Positions 1-7,565 of a stretch of 64,000 bases of DNA are shown here, one piece after another; within the stretch, counting starts at the first letter, position 1; the number at the start of each line of letters is the position of its first letter. Source of the DNA: an uncultured Lachnospiraceae bacterium (GTDB taxonomy: Bacteria > Bacillota > Clostridia > Lachnospirales > Lachnospiraceae); contig CAMNXA010000004.1 in the NCBI GenBank assembly GCA_946566685.1, positions 1-64,000 on the forward strand. Reading direction: 5' to 3'. The notes under the pieces are model-generated. The model had not been told where the DNA came from and made no database searches. It saw nothing but the letters and a program-made list of their open reading frames with translations. A program made the position numbers and the translations under genes.

Positions 1-24
1 CTTTTTCATGAAAAGAGGACATAT

Positions 25-816
25 ATGCTGTTTGCAATGAGCGACATTCACGGATATTTTGATGCGTTTATAAACAGAATTCATGACTTAAATGATTTAG
101 AAACTGTAAAAGCGGGCAAGGACAAGCTGATTCTGCTGGGTGATTACATAGACAGAGGGCCTGAAAGTTACAAAGTATTGCAAAAAGTCCATGACTTACA
201 GCAGAAGTGCGGCCCTGATAAAGTCATTGTCTTACGGGGCAACCATGAAGAATGGTTCCTGGAATTCCTGGAAAAGAAAAGCCGGAACTGGACTGGAGAA
301 GATGAGAACCTGAATACCAGCAGGACCTTTTTAAACATGGAGCAAGTAACGGAACTGAAGGAATTGGCAGTAAAGCAGCGTGCAGGGAAAGTGTATGAAT
401 TCATTCGCCAGTGTATAAAGGATAATCATAAGGAATTGCTGGCATGGATGAGACGGCTCCCCTATTATTATACGACAGACACACAGATTTTTGTGCATGC
501 AGGGGTTGACGAGGAAGCAGGTGACTGGTGGAATGTGGGCACGCCTGATTATTATTTTGTCAGTAAATATCCGCCAACAATAGGTGCGTTTTATATGGAC
601 ATCATAGCCGGACATACTGCCACTTCCTCTATTGTAAATGAGAGGGAATTTCATGATGTATGGCATGACAGATGGAGCCACTATTATATTGATGGTGGTG
701 TAGAAAGAAGCGGTATCATACCGGTACTGGTCTACGATGAGGAAGAAAAGAAGTACTATTCCCTGAAGGGGGATTTACAAAATGGGAACCTGGATAAGAT
801 AAGGAACAAGTATTAA
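25..816 (+). CDS. Metallophosphoesterase, PPP-like (paralogue 1)
   Basis: Predicted cytoplasmic calcineurin-like phosphoesterase of the bacterial Ser/Thr protein phosphatase type, 263 residues. The metal-binding motifs appear in the usual order: SDIHG (6-10), GDYIDRG (39-45), GNHEE (72-76), HAG (158-160) and GHT (196-198). An AGAGGAC ribosome site precedes the ATG. It is the first of three such genes within 4.5 kb (the others start at 3081 and 3891). They share motif order but differ in their middle parts, so they look like old paralogues, not fresh copies. The substrate cannot be read from sequence; phosphoproteins or dinucleoside polyphosphates (as in ApaH relatives) are both possible. The fold is clear and the exact role is unknown. 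Confidence 0.88.
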   Translation: MLFAMSDIHGYFDAFINRIHDLNDLETVKAGKDKLILLGDYIDRGPESYKVLQKVHDLQQKCGPDKVIVLRGNHEEWFLEFLEKKSRNWTGEDENLNTSRTFLNMEQVTELKELAVKQRAGKVYEFIRQCIKDNHKELLAWMRRLPYYYTTDTQIFVHAGVDEEAGDWWNVGTPDYYFVSKYPPTIGAFYMDIIAGHTATSSIVNEREFHDVWHDRWSHYYIDGGVERSGIIPVLVYDEEEKKYYSLKGDLQNGNLDKIRNKY

Positions 817-850
817 GAATAAAATACATAAATATGTAAAATAAGAGCGA

Positions 851-882
851 GAGGGTGGAAAAAACCGCCTTCTTGTTTTTTA
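851..882 (+). terminator. Intrinsic terminator after first phosphoesterase
   Basis: GAGGGTGG (851-858) and CCGCCTTC (865-872) pair over eight positions, two of them G-T, around a six-A loop, and are followed by a T-rich run (873-882). It separates the first phosphoesterase from the next gene. Confidence 0.7.
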
Positions 883-922
883 TTATATAAGAAAGTAAGC
901 GTACATAAAAAGGGAGGATTTT

Positions 923-1759
923 ATGAGCAAAGATAATATTTATAAGCCCATCATAAACAAAATAGAAGAGTGGATCTGGTATGACGACCATAAGCCTGCC
1001 GGAGAATATTACGATAATGTGGAAGCACATGAAGAATACCGCAGATGGCATGACAGGGATTGTGTCCTGACAGGAGGCTGTCTGGAAGCGGACACGATGT
1101 TCAGTCTCTGGCTGCCGCTCAGGCATACCATTGTCAGGATAAATGATATGGAGGTAATCCGGCAGGTGGGAAACATATACAGCAAATATGATTTCTTAAG
1201 GGAACTGATAAAGGGAAACAACCTGCAAAAGCTTCTGCCTGCATCCATGCCGATTACGGCAAAACTAAGCACATTATTTGCGCTTGGCATGGGAAGGGAG
1301 AATGTATTGATACTCCCGGACAGACAGCTGAATTCCCTGCGGGGAAGGGAACCTTATTGGGATTATGTGCCGGCTTTTTTGCGGGAATCTTTTCCGGGAG
1401 GAGAGTTTGCCTCTTATTGGGACAGTCCACAGGAGCATCTGGAATGGATCAGGCGAGAGCATTTTCAGGTATTTTTTGACGGGGATATCACACCGGAAAA
1501 TATCAGGGATTTAAGCGGTTCGGGGGATGTCAAGTGTTCCCTGGCACCGGAGGGCATAGAGGGCATGGAACGTATGCTGGATAATTATATCTGTATTCTG
1601 CGAGAGCGAAGAAAATATTTTACGGAAGAAGAACTGACTGCCGCGGGCGGAATGGATGTGATGTTTTGTAAAGACAAAAGAATACAAAAGTTCAGTGACC
1701 GCGTGGCGGGAGGGGAAAAGAAGGCGTTGGCACAGATAGCGGATGTGATGCGGGATTGA
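923..1759 (+). CDS. Hypothetical protein, 278 aa
   Basis: I do not recognise a family. The protein is soluble (no membrane segment or signal peptide) and rich in aromatic and acidic residues, with several Trp-containing patches such as EEWIWYDDH and YRRWHDRD near the N-terminus. A GGGAGGA ribosome site lies 8 bases before the ATG, and the reading frame is intact. It follows a terminator, so it probably starts its own transcript. Neighbours are phosphoesterases and decaying genes, and nothing points to a function. Confidence 0.7.
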   Translation: MSKDNIYKPIINKIEEWIWYDDHKPAGEYYDNVEAHEEYRRWHDRDCVLTGGCLEADTMFSLWLPLRHTIVRINDMEVIRQVGNIYSKYDFLRELIKGNNLQKLLPASMPITAKLSTLFALGMGRENVLILPDRQLNSLRGREPYWDYVPAFLRESFPGGEFASYWDSPQEHLEWIRREHFQVFFDGDITPENIRDLSGSGDVKCSLAPEGIEGMERMLDNYICILRERRKYFTEEELTAAGGMDVMFCKDKRIQKFSDRVAGGEKKALAQIADVMRD

Positions 1760-1789
1760 TGAAAACAGGTTTTGAGATAAGGAGTACAT

Positions 1790-2204
1790 ATGGAAAGACA
1801 ATTTACGACAGAGCATTTAATACTGCTTTCCGGTAATAATCAAAGGGACAATGATTCTTTTATGGAGATGCTGTGCAAAGACGGAGATTTCAGAATCTAT
1901 TCCGGTGTTGCGCCAACAGAAAAGAATATCCAGATGTTTCACAATTATTTTGAGGTAAACGAAAGCTGTTTTTATGCAATATTTGAAAAGGAAGAGCGGG
2001 AGCATTTCATTGGATATGTTGGGATTGGATACCACCATTTTGGAGAATGATCCGGCAGCCAGGGTTTTAGAAAAATGTGGATTTCTCAAGAACACAGGAA
2101 CGGTAGTTGCTTTTCAGATTTTAGTGGATCCGGAGGATGATGCGGTATATGGAAATGGTATTGCAGAGTATGTTCTGGAAAGGAGCAGTGTAATCTGCGG
2201 ATAA
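1790..2204 (+). pseudogene. GNAT N-acetyltransferase remnant (internal deletion, frameshift)
   Basis: Two pieces of one GNAT acetyltransferase sit in different frames. The first (1790-2050) starts with an AAGGAG ribosome site and reads MERQFTTEHLILL up to HFIGYVGIGYHHFGE, then stops. The second, read from about 2030 in another frame, carries the classical GNAT C-terminal motif NDPAARVLEKCGF and runs to 2204. In intact family members roughly 50 residues, including the acetyl-CoA loop (Q/RxxGxG/A), lie between these two parts. They are missing here. An out-of-frame internal deletion is the simplest reading, and the product cannot bind acetyl-CoA normally. Confidence 0.75.
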
Positions 2205-2247
2205 TGTATAAAGGAATGGGTTATATGGATGGGAAAGGAGTTTTAGC

Positions 2248-2817
2248 ATGGCGATTACATTTAAAGAATTAAAACAATACATATCGCGTGTAGTCCGTAT
2301 TTCCGTTTGCTTTACGGACGGACATTATGATAACTATACGCTTGTCTCGGATATACCGGAGGGAAAGTATGATGATTTTTATATTTATGGGGTGGGTATG
2401 ATAGATGTGGAGTTTCCGCTGGATGTTTATACAAAACCCTGTAATGAGATGCCGGAACGCATATCCTTGAGGGATGGCTATTTCATTGGATGTGGACTGG
2501 AGATTGTGGTGCAGGAGGAGCCGCGGGATATCAGGAGGCGCAATAATCGGCAAATGTGTTTTGGTGATCTGCGGGAGTATCTTCAGATGGGCCGGAATTT
2601 TTCAATCGTGAGGAAAGAAGACTGGTCATCGGAAGAATATGAGATGAGAACGGACATTCCGGAGGAATATAATAAGTTGTATGTGTATGGAATCGGTCTG
2701 GAAGATAATTTCGGGGATATTTCCATTCCTCAAAACAGGAGGTGTCCGGATTCATACCTGACCAAGAGAATGGTGATTGTACTGTCAGAAACGCCCAGAG
2801 GGGATATAAAGAATTGA
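2248..2817 (+). CDS. Hypothetical protein made of two copies of one domain
   Basis: 189 residues, soluble, family not recognised. The protein consists of two similar halves. FKELKQYI followed by SDIPEGKYDDFYIYGVGM (about residues 5-52) is matched by FGDLREYL followed by TDIPEEYNKLYVYGIGL (about residues 105-151). Each half ends in a hydrophobic strand (LEIVVQEEPR and MVIVLSETPR). The start is supported by GGGAAAGGAG upstream of the ATG. This is an internal duplication and fusion of a domain of about 90 residues. The YxYGxG(M/L) core may be a beta-hairpin packing motif. No catalytic motif is evident. Confidence 0.72.
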   Translation: MAITFKELKQYISRVVRISVCFTDGHYDNYTLVSDIPEGKYDDFYIYGVGMIDVEFPLDVYTKPCNEMPERISLRDGYFIGCGLEIVVQEEPRDIRRRNNRQMCFGDLREYLQMGRNFSIVRKEDWSSEEYEMRTDIPEEYNKLYVYGIGLEDNFGDISIPQNRRCPDSYLTKRMVIVLSETPRGDIKN

Positions 2818-2862
2818 CAGGAAGCTCAGAGAAATGATTTCGTGGGTGATGGGAGGAACATT

Positions 2863-3084
2863 ATGCAGAACGTGACTTTTGGGATGGGGGCTCCAGCGGC
2901 CGGAAAAACATATTTTATTGATACACATTATTCTGATAAGGATGTAGATATCTTAGATGTATATGATTATCAGCAACGCGCCTATAAAGAGGCAGAGTGG
3001 ATACAAAGCAGAAAGAAAGCCGAACAACAAAGAAAAGCACTTGTGAAAAGCCTGCTTCAGGACGAGGAGGAGACAAGCGTATGA
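2863..3084 (+). CDS. Short P-loop protein, probably a truncated AAA/kinase-like ATPase
   Basis: 73 residues from the ATG at 2863, which has GGGAGG ten bases upstream. It opens with a strand and a Walker A motif (TFGMGAPAAGKTYFID) and then passes quickly into a charged helix ending in KSLLQDEEETSV. No Walker B or lid region is present, and the length is far below any P-loop kinase or zeta-toxin-like protein. An ancestral gene has probably lost its middle. Its stop overlaps the start of the next phosphoesterase gene (ATGA at 3081-3084), so the two are translationally coupled. A P-loop protein coupled to a PPP phosphatase recalls the kinase-phosphatase pairing of Pnkp-type RNA repair, but that link is only a guess. 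Confidence 0.55.
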   Translation: MQNVTFGMGAPAAGKTYFIDTHYSDKDVDILDVYDYQQRAYKEAEWIQSRKKAEQQRKALVKSLLQDEEETSV

Positions 3085-3776
3085 GATACATTGTTTCTGA
3101 TATTCATGGATGCTATAATGAATATATAAGATTATTGGATAGGATTCAATTCTCCGGGGACGATACATTATATGTGCTGGGGGATATCGTAGACAGGGGT
3201 CCGGAACCGATCCGGGTACTGACGGACATTATGAAGCGCCCCAATGTGATACATATTATGGGAAATCATGATTATCTTATGTATACATTTATGAAAAAAC
3301 CTGCCGTAGAGATATCTGCGCAAAGCGATGATTATTTTCTGGCGTATCATCTTTGGTTACAGGATGGCGGTCAGGTTACGGTCCGACAATTTGAAGAGCT
3401 TCCCACGGATAAAAAGAAAGCGATACTTGGTTATCTGTTAGAAGCGTATTTATATGAAGTCATTGAATACAATGGGAAGAAATACATACTGGTACATGCA
3501 GGACTGGCCAATTTTGCTCCGGATAAAGCCCTGGAGGATTATGATATGTATGATTTCCTGGAAAAACGGACGGATTATGGTAAAAGATATTATCCTGATG
3601 AGAACACCTATCTGGTGACAGGGCATACGCCGACAATTTATATAGAAGGGTGGGAGAAACCAGAGGTTTACAGAAAGAATGGGCATATTGCGATTGACTG
3701 CGGCTGTGTGAATGGCGGAAGGCTGGCGGCGTTCTGCATTGAGACAGAAGAAGTGATGTATGTGGAAGGAAGATAA
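3081..3776 (+). CDS. Metallophosphoesterase, PPP-like (paralogue 2)
   Basis: 231 residues from the ATG at 3081, chosen because it overlaps the upstream stop (ATGA), has GAGGAGG about ten bases upstream and puts SDIHG at residues 6-10, as in the paralogues. Other motifs: GDIVDRG (34-40), GNHD (61-64), HAG (139-141) and GHT (181-183). All metal ligands expected of a PPP-type phosphoesterase are present, so it should be active. Substrate unknown. Longer upstream starts in this frame would run through the P-loop gene and are unlikely. Confidence 0.87.
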   Translation: MRYIVSDIHGCYNEYIRLLDRIQFSGDDTLYVLGDIVDRGPEPIRVLTDIMKRPNVIHIMGNHDYLMYTFMKKPAVEISAQSDDYFLAYHLWLQDGGQVTVRQFEELPTDKKKAILGYLLEAYLYEVIEYNGKKYILVHAGLANFAPDKALEDYDMYDFLEKRTDYGKRYYPDENTYLVTGHTPTIYIEGWEKPEVYRKNGHIAIDCGCVNGGRLAAFCIETEEVMYVEGR

Positions 3777-3890
3777 GAAGTCACTTGCTATCATTGGCTG
3801 AATGTTCTGGGAAATGTTTGCTACAAGTTCTTGAGGGTATTGGGTCTGATTGTAAAAAATATTGCAAAAAATGATAATAGAGGAATCGGG

Positions 3891-4556
3891 ATGCACTATG
3901 TGACGAGCGATATTCATAATGATAACGTGAAGTTTGAAAAGCTGCTGGGACGTTTGGCTTTGTCGGAAGATGACTGTCTGTATATTTTGGGAGATCTTTT
4001 TGACAGGACGGATTACAATCCGGATCCCGTGGGAGTATATTTTAATGTTTTAAAATTAGGAAATCGATGCAGGATGATAAGAGGAAATCATGATGACTGG
4101 CTGGCCAGGTATATTTTGAAATATTATAAAACACCGGGAAGAAAGCGAAAAAAGCTGGCAGCGTATGAGTATAATACTTTTGCGTTATTAACAGAACGCT
4201 TGACGCCTGTGGATATGATGCATCTGGCAGAGATGATCTTAGCATGGCCTGTGCAGGAAAGTATAGAAATAGAGAGTGTCAAGTATTTATTGGCGCATGC
4301 AATGACATCGCACCCGAACAAGGCGCAGGGGGATGATTATTATATGTGGGGTGAGGGTGATGAACAGGAATTCCTGAACAGTGGGATTGCTGGCTATATC
4401 TCTGTATGTGGGCATCAGAACCAGGGCGGTGGAACCATCTGGAAGAACAGGATAGGAAATGTTTATATCTGTGATTGTGGATCCGGTGATAAAACCGGCC
4501 GCCTGGGGTGCTTATGTCTGGAGACAAAAGAAGAAATTTATGCGGAAGAAAGATAA
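3891..4556 (+). CDS. Metallophosphoesterase, PPP-like (paralogue 3, divergent)
   Basis: 221 residues from the ATG at 3891, the start that aligns with its paralogues; a weak GAGGAATCGGG site precedes it. Motifs: SDIHN (6-10), GDLFDRT (34-40, where the usual final Gly is Thr), GNHD (65-68), a later LLAHA and a GHQNQGG in place of GHT. The metal ligands remain but the second motif and the C-terminal loop are altered, so its substrate may differ from the other two copies. A gap of about 115 bases separates it from paralogue 2. Confidence 0.82.
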   Translation: MHYVTSDIHNDNVKFEKLLGRLALSEDDCLYILGDLFDRTDYNPDPVGVYFNVLKLGNRCRMIRGNHDDWLARYILKYYKTPGRKRKKLAAYEYNTFALLTERLTPVDMMHLAEMILAWPVQESIEIESVKYLLAHAMTSHPNKAQGDDYYMWGEGDEQEFLNSGIAGYISVCGHQNQGGGTIWKNRIGNVYICDCGSGDKTGRLGCLCLETKEEIYAEER

Positions 4557-4601
4557 ATTTGGTGGCTTAAAACCTATTAAAAGCGAAAGGAAATATCATA
4601 C

Positions 4602-5957
4602 ATGCGGAATGCAAATTGGAAGAATATAACAACAAAATACAAAGCGTTACTGGGAGTGCTTCTTTTTTATATCCCATTTCATATATTTCTTTCTCCGACT
4701 TATTGGGATGATGCCACTTTTGCGCGGATTCTGGGGCAGTATCAAAATGACCTGTTTCAATATACACTGGACAGATATCTCACCTGGTCGTCCAGAATTA
4801 CAATCGAACTGGCGCTGCCCTTTTTGACAACCTGGCCGGCCTTTGTGTGGAAGCTTATGGATTTATTTATGATAGCCCTGCTATACTGCGATCTGGTTTG
4901 GTTATTGGAGCATTTGTTTGGCTTGCGGGAGAAGGGAATGTATCTGCTGACAGCGGTTTTGCTCTGTGCGTTTCCATTTTCGATTATGGCTCAGACCGGG
5001 TGGATTGCCACTACCACCAATTATCTGTGGGTAATTTCTCTGGGGCTTTATGCGATAAACAGGATGTTAAAGGCAGGATTATTGAAAGAAAACGTATCAA
5101 AAGGGGAGGTTTTGTGTGCGGCGTTATCCATTCTCTATTGTGCGAGTTTTGAATCGATGGCGGCGATTTTATTGTTGATAGAAACAGGACTGCTGCTCTA
5201 TTGCATCAAAAATAAAGAAAGATGTCCGGCGATAGTCTGGATCTGTCTGGGGTTGACAGTGATTTTTATGATTTATATTTTAGGCTGCCCGGGGAATCGT
5301 CTGCGTCCTGTCAATGATGCGAAAGATTGGATGCCGGAGTATTTTGAACTGAACTTTTTGGACAAGCTGCGTATGGGGATTCTCTCTTCTTACATGCATT
5401 TTGTCTCTCTTCCGAGTCCGGTATTTTTTATTTTGAACGTGGTAATATTCTTGTCATGGAAAGGGGAATCAGCAGGAAAGCGGGTGATAGCTGCAATACC
5501 TGTGCTCACAGATATGGTGTGGACGGGTTGGTTTATGGTGAATTATCTGCTGGGATGGCGTACTTTTACCTATCAAGTGCCGGCGCCGCTTCCGGAGAGA
5601 TGGACGGATAAGCTTGAGCAGGGACTTTTGCTGCTGACTGTGATAAGTTGGTTTGTTATTGTGCTCTATACACTGTTTCATAAGGGGAGGGACAATCAAA
5701 AACTGCCGGGAGCAGTGATATTGCTGCTTGCCTGTCTTCCGGAGATGGCGGTGGGTCTTACGCCGACAGTCATTGCCTCCATTTTACGGACGATGATTTA
5801 TTTGTATATGGCGATGATACTGCTTATTGTGGTGATGATAGAGACGGAGAAAGAAACATGGGCTGTCTTGGCGAAGCGGTTTATATGGGTTTGTATGGGA
5901 GCGGGCGTTTTCTTAAATGCCTGTCAGATTGCGAGGCATATTCTGCTATATGGCTAA
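4602..5957 (+). CDS. Polytopic membrane protein (DUF6056-like)
   Basis: 451 residues with about eleven hydrophobic segments. After the first helix comes an external loop with SPTYWDDATFARIL, then alternating helices to the C-terminus. The layout and the YWDDA motif resemble DUF6056 proteins, which are thought to be GT-C-like glycosyltransferases or carriers in surface glycan assembly. An AAAGGAAAT site sits upstream of the ATG. It follows phosphoesterase 3 by 45 bases and may share its transcript. No catalytic residue can be proven, and the family name is from memory of its sequence style. Confidence 0.65.
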   Translation: MRNANWKNITTKYKALLGVLLFYIPFHIFLSPTYWDDATFARILGQYQNDLFQYTLDRYLTWSSRITIELALPFLTTWPAFVWKLMDLFMIALLYCDLVWLLEHLFGLREKGMYLLTAVLLCAFPFSIMAQTGWIATTTNYLWVISLGLYAINRMLKAGLLKENVSKGEVLCAALSILYCASFESMAAILLLIETGLLLYCIKNKERCPAIVWICLGLTVIFMIYILGCPGNRLRPVNDAKDWMPEYFELNFLDKLRMGILSSYMHFVSLPSPVFFILNVVIFLSWKGESAGKRVIAAIPVLTDMVWTGWFMVNYLLGWRTFTYQVPAPLPERWTDKLEQGLLLLTVISWFVIVLYTLFHKGRDNQKLPGAVILLLACLPEMAVGLTPTVIASILRTMIYLYMAMILLIVVMIETEKETWAVLAKRFIWVCMGAGVFLNACQIARHILLYG

Positions 5958-5966
5958 AAGACGGGG

Positions 5967-5996
5967 TAGACAAGCATAAAATGGTAAGGTTATAAT
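5967..5996 (+). promoter_or_regulatory. Sigma-A type promoter for the NSS transporter
   Basis: TAGACA (5967-5972) and TATAAT (5991-5996) are separated by 18 bases, about 37 bases before the transporter start codon. One mismatch in the -35 box. Confidence 0.65.
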
Positions 5997-6032
5997 AGAA
6001 CGTAATATTATCAAAATTTGGAGGTTGTACTT

Positions 6033-7430
6033 ATGAGGGAAGCATCATCTGATAAAAAATCAGAAAAAAAGGCTGGAATGAGAGGAAAATTTTCCGGACG
6101 GATCGGTTATGTTCTGGCAGTTGCCGGTTCTGCGGTGGGGCTGGGTAATATCTGGCGATTCCCCTATCTGGCGGCGAAATACGGCGGGGGTATGTTTCTG
6201 TTGGTTTATCTGCTTTTGACGGTCACATTTGGATATGTGCTGATCGTATCGGAGACAGCTTTAGGGCGCATGACGAAAAAGGGCCCTGTGGGTGCATTTC
6301 ATTGTTTTGGAAAGGGTCTGCCGTTTCATTTTGGAGGCTGGATCAATGCGGTTGTACCCATGATCATTGTTCCGTATTATTGTGTCATTGGCGGCTGGGT
6401 TCTGAAATTTTTGATTGAGTATTTGTTTGGACATGCAGACATGCTGGCTGGGGATGGATATTTTCCTGAGTTCATCGCATCTTCCGGCAGTGTTGAGTTA
6501 TGGTTTTTATTATTTTCGTTTTTTGTCTTTGCCGTAATCCTGGCAGGTGTGGAACAGGGCGTGGAGCGAGTGACCAAGGTAATGATGCCGGTGCTGGTTG
6601 TCCTGGCTGTCTTTGTGGCAATTTATGTGATGACTCGTCCCGGTGCACTGGATGGTGTCAAATATTTCCTGATTCCAAACTTTAAGGATTTTTCCTGGAT
6701 GACGGTGGTGGCGGCCATGGGGCAGATGTTCTATTCCCTGTCGATTGCGATGGGTGTGCTTTATACCTATGGCTCCTATATCAGCAAGGATGTGGATATT
6801 GAAAAGAGTACTTCGCAGGTGGAGATTTTTGATACGGGGATTGCAATGTTGGGCGGCTTGATGATCATTCCGGCAGTTTTTGCTTTTTCCGGCGGGGATA
6901 TGGCTACTTTGAAGGCGGGCCCTTCGCTTACCTTTATTACGCTGCCGAAAATATTTGCCAATATGGGTGGCGGGACGATTATCGCGATCGCCTTTTTCCT
7001 GATGTTTTTGTTTGCGGCATTAACAAGCGCTATTTCGATCATGGAAGCGAGTGTGGCTACCTTGCAGGATGAACTGCATCTGAGCCGCTTTAAAAGTTGT
7101 CTGATTATGGTGATCGTGACCTTTGTCTTAGGCTCTGCCTCGGCACTTGGCTATGGAGTCTGGGATGGGATCAGGATTCTGGGTATGCAGTTTTTGGATT
7201 TCTTCGATTTCCTGACCAATTCGATCATGATGCCGATTGGGGCGCTGGCCACATGTTTCCTCATCTTGCGTGTGGTAGGATTTAAAAAGATTGAGGAGGA
7301 AGTGGAGATTTCTTCCGCATTTCACAGGAAAAAGCTGTATTACTTTTTCTTGAAATACCTGGCGCCAATCTGTATTGCCATTATACTGCTCAGTTCTATT
7401 GCTAATGTATTGGGGTGGATTTCACTGTAG
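6033..7430 (+). CDS. Neurotransmitter:sodium symporter (NSS) family transporter
   Basis: 465 residues with 11-12 membrane helices. Near the N-terminus it carries the NSS signature around the unwound first helix (GSAVGLGNIWRFPYLAAKY), which lines the sodium and substrate sites. Members import amino acids or related solutes with sodium (LeuT, MhsT, TnaT relatives). The ATG at 6033 was preferred over the upstream in-frame TTG because TTG overlaps the GGAGG ribosome site. It has its own promoter and is followed by an inverted repeat. Substrate not predictable; tryptophan or another hydrophobic amino acid is typical of the family. Confidence 0.92.
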   Translation: MREASSDKKSEKKAGMRGKFSGRIGYVLAVAGSAVGLGNIWRFPYLAAKYGGGMFLLVYLLLTVTFGYVLIVSETALGRMTKKGPVGAFHCFGKGLPFHFGGWINAVVPMIIVPYYCVIGGWVLKFLIEYLFGHADMLAGDGYFPEFIASSGSVELWFLLFSFFVFAVILAGVEQGVERVTKVMMPVLVVLAVFVAIYVMTRPGALDGVKYFLIPNFKDFSWMTVVAAMGQMFYSLSIAMGVLYTYGSYISKDVDIEKSTSQVEIFDTGIAMLGGLMIIPAVFAFSGGDMATLKAGPSLTFITLPKIFANMGGGTIIAIAFFLMFLFAALTSAISIMEASVATLQDELHLSRFKSCLIMVIVTFVLGSASALGYGVWDGIRILGMQFLDFFDFLTNSIMMPIGALATCFLILRVVGFKKIEEEVEISSAFHRKKLYYFFLKYLAPICIAIILLSSIANVLGWISL

Positions 7431-7462
7431 GTGGATATTATGTGTATGCTTCCTTCTACCTG

Positions 7463-7494
7463 AAACTATACAATTTCATCGGAATGTATAGTTT
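7463..7494 (+). terminator. Inverted repeat after the NSS gene, possible weak terminator
   Basis: AAACTATAC (7463-7471) and GTATAGTTT (7486-7494) pair perfectly over nine bases around a 14-base loop. The T-run after it is short, so termination would be weak. An operator is the alternative. Confidence 0.4.
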
Positions 7495-7565
7495 TGCCGT
7501 TCCAGTGATTGACAGGGTTTTAACACAGTGCTATATTTCTTGCTAAATGAAAGAGGTGTTTAGCA

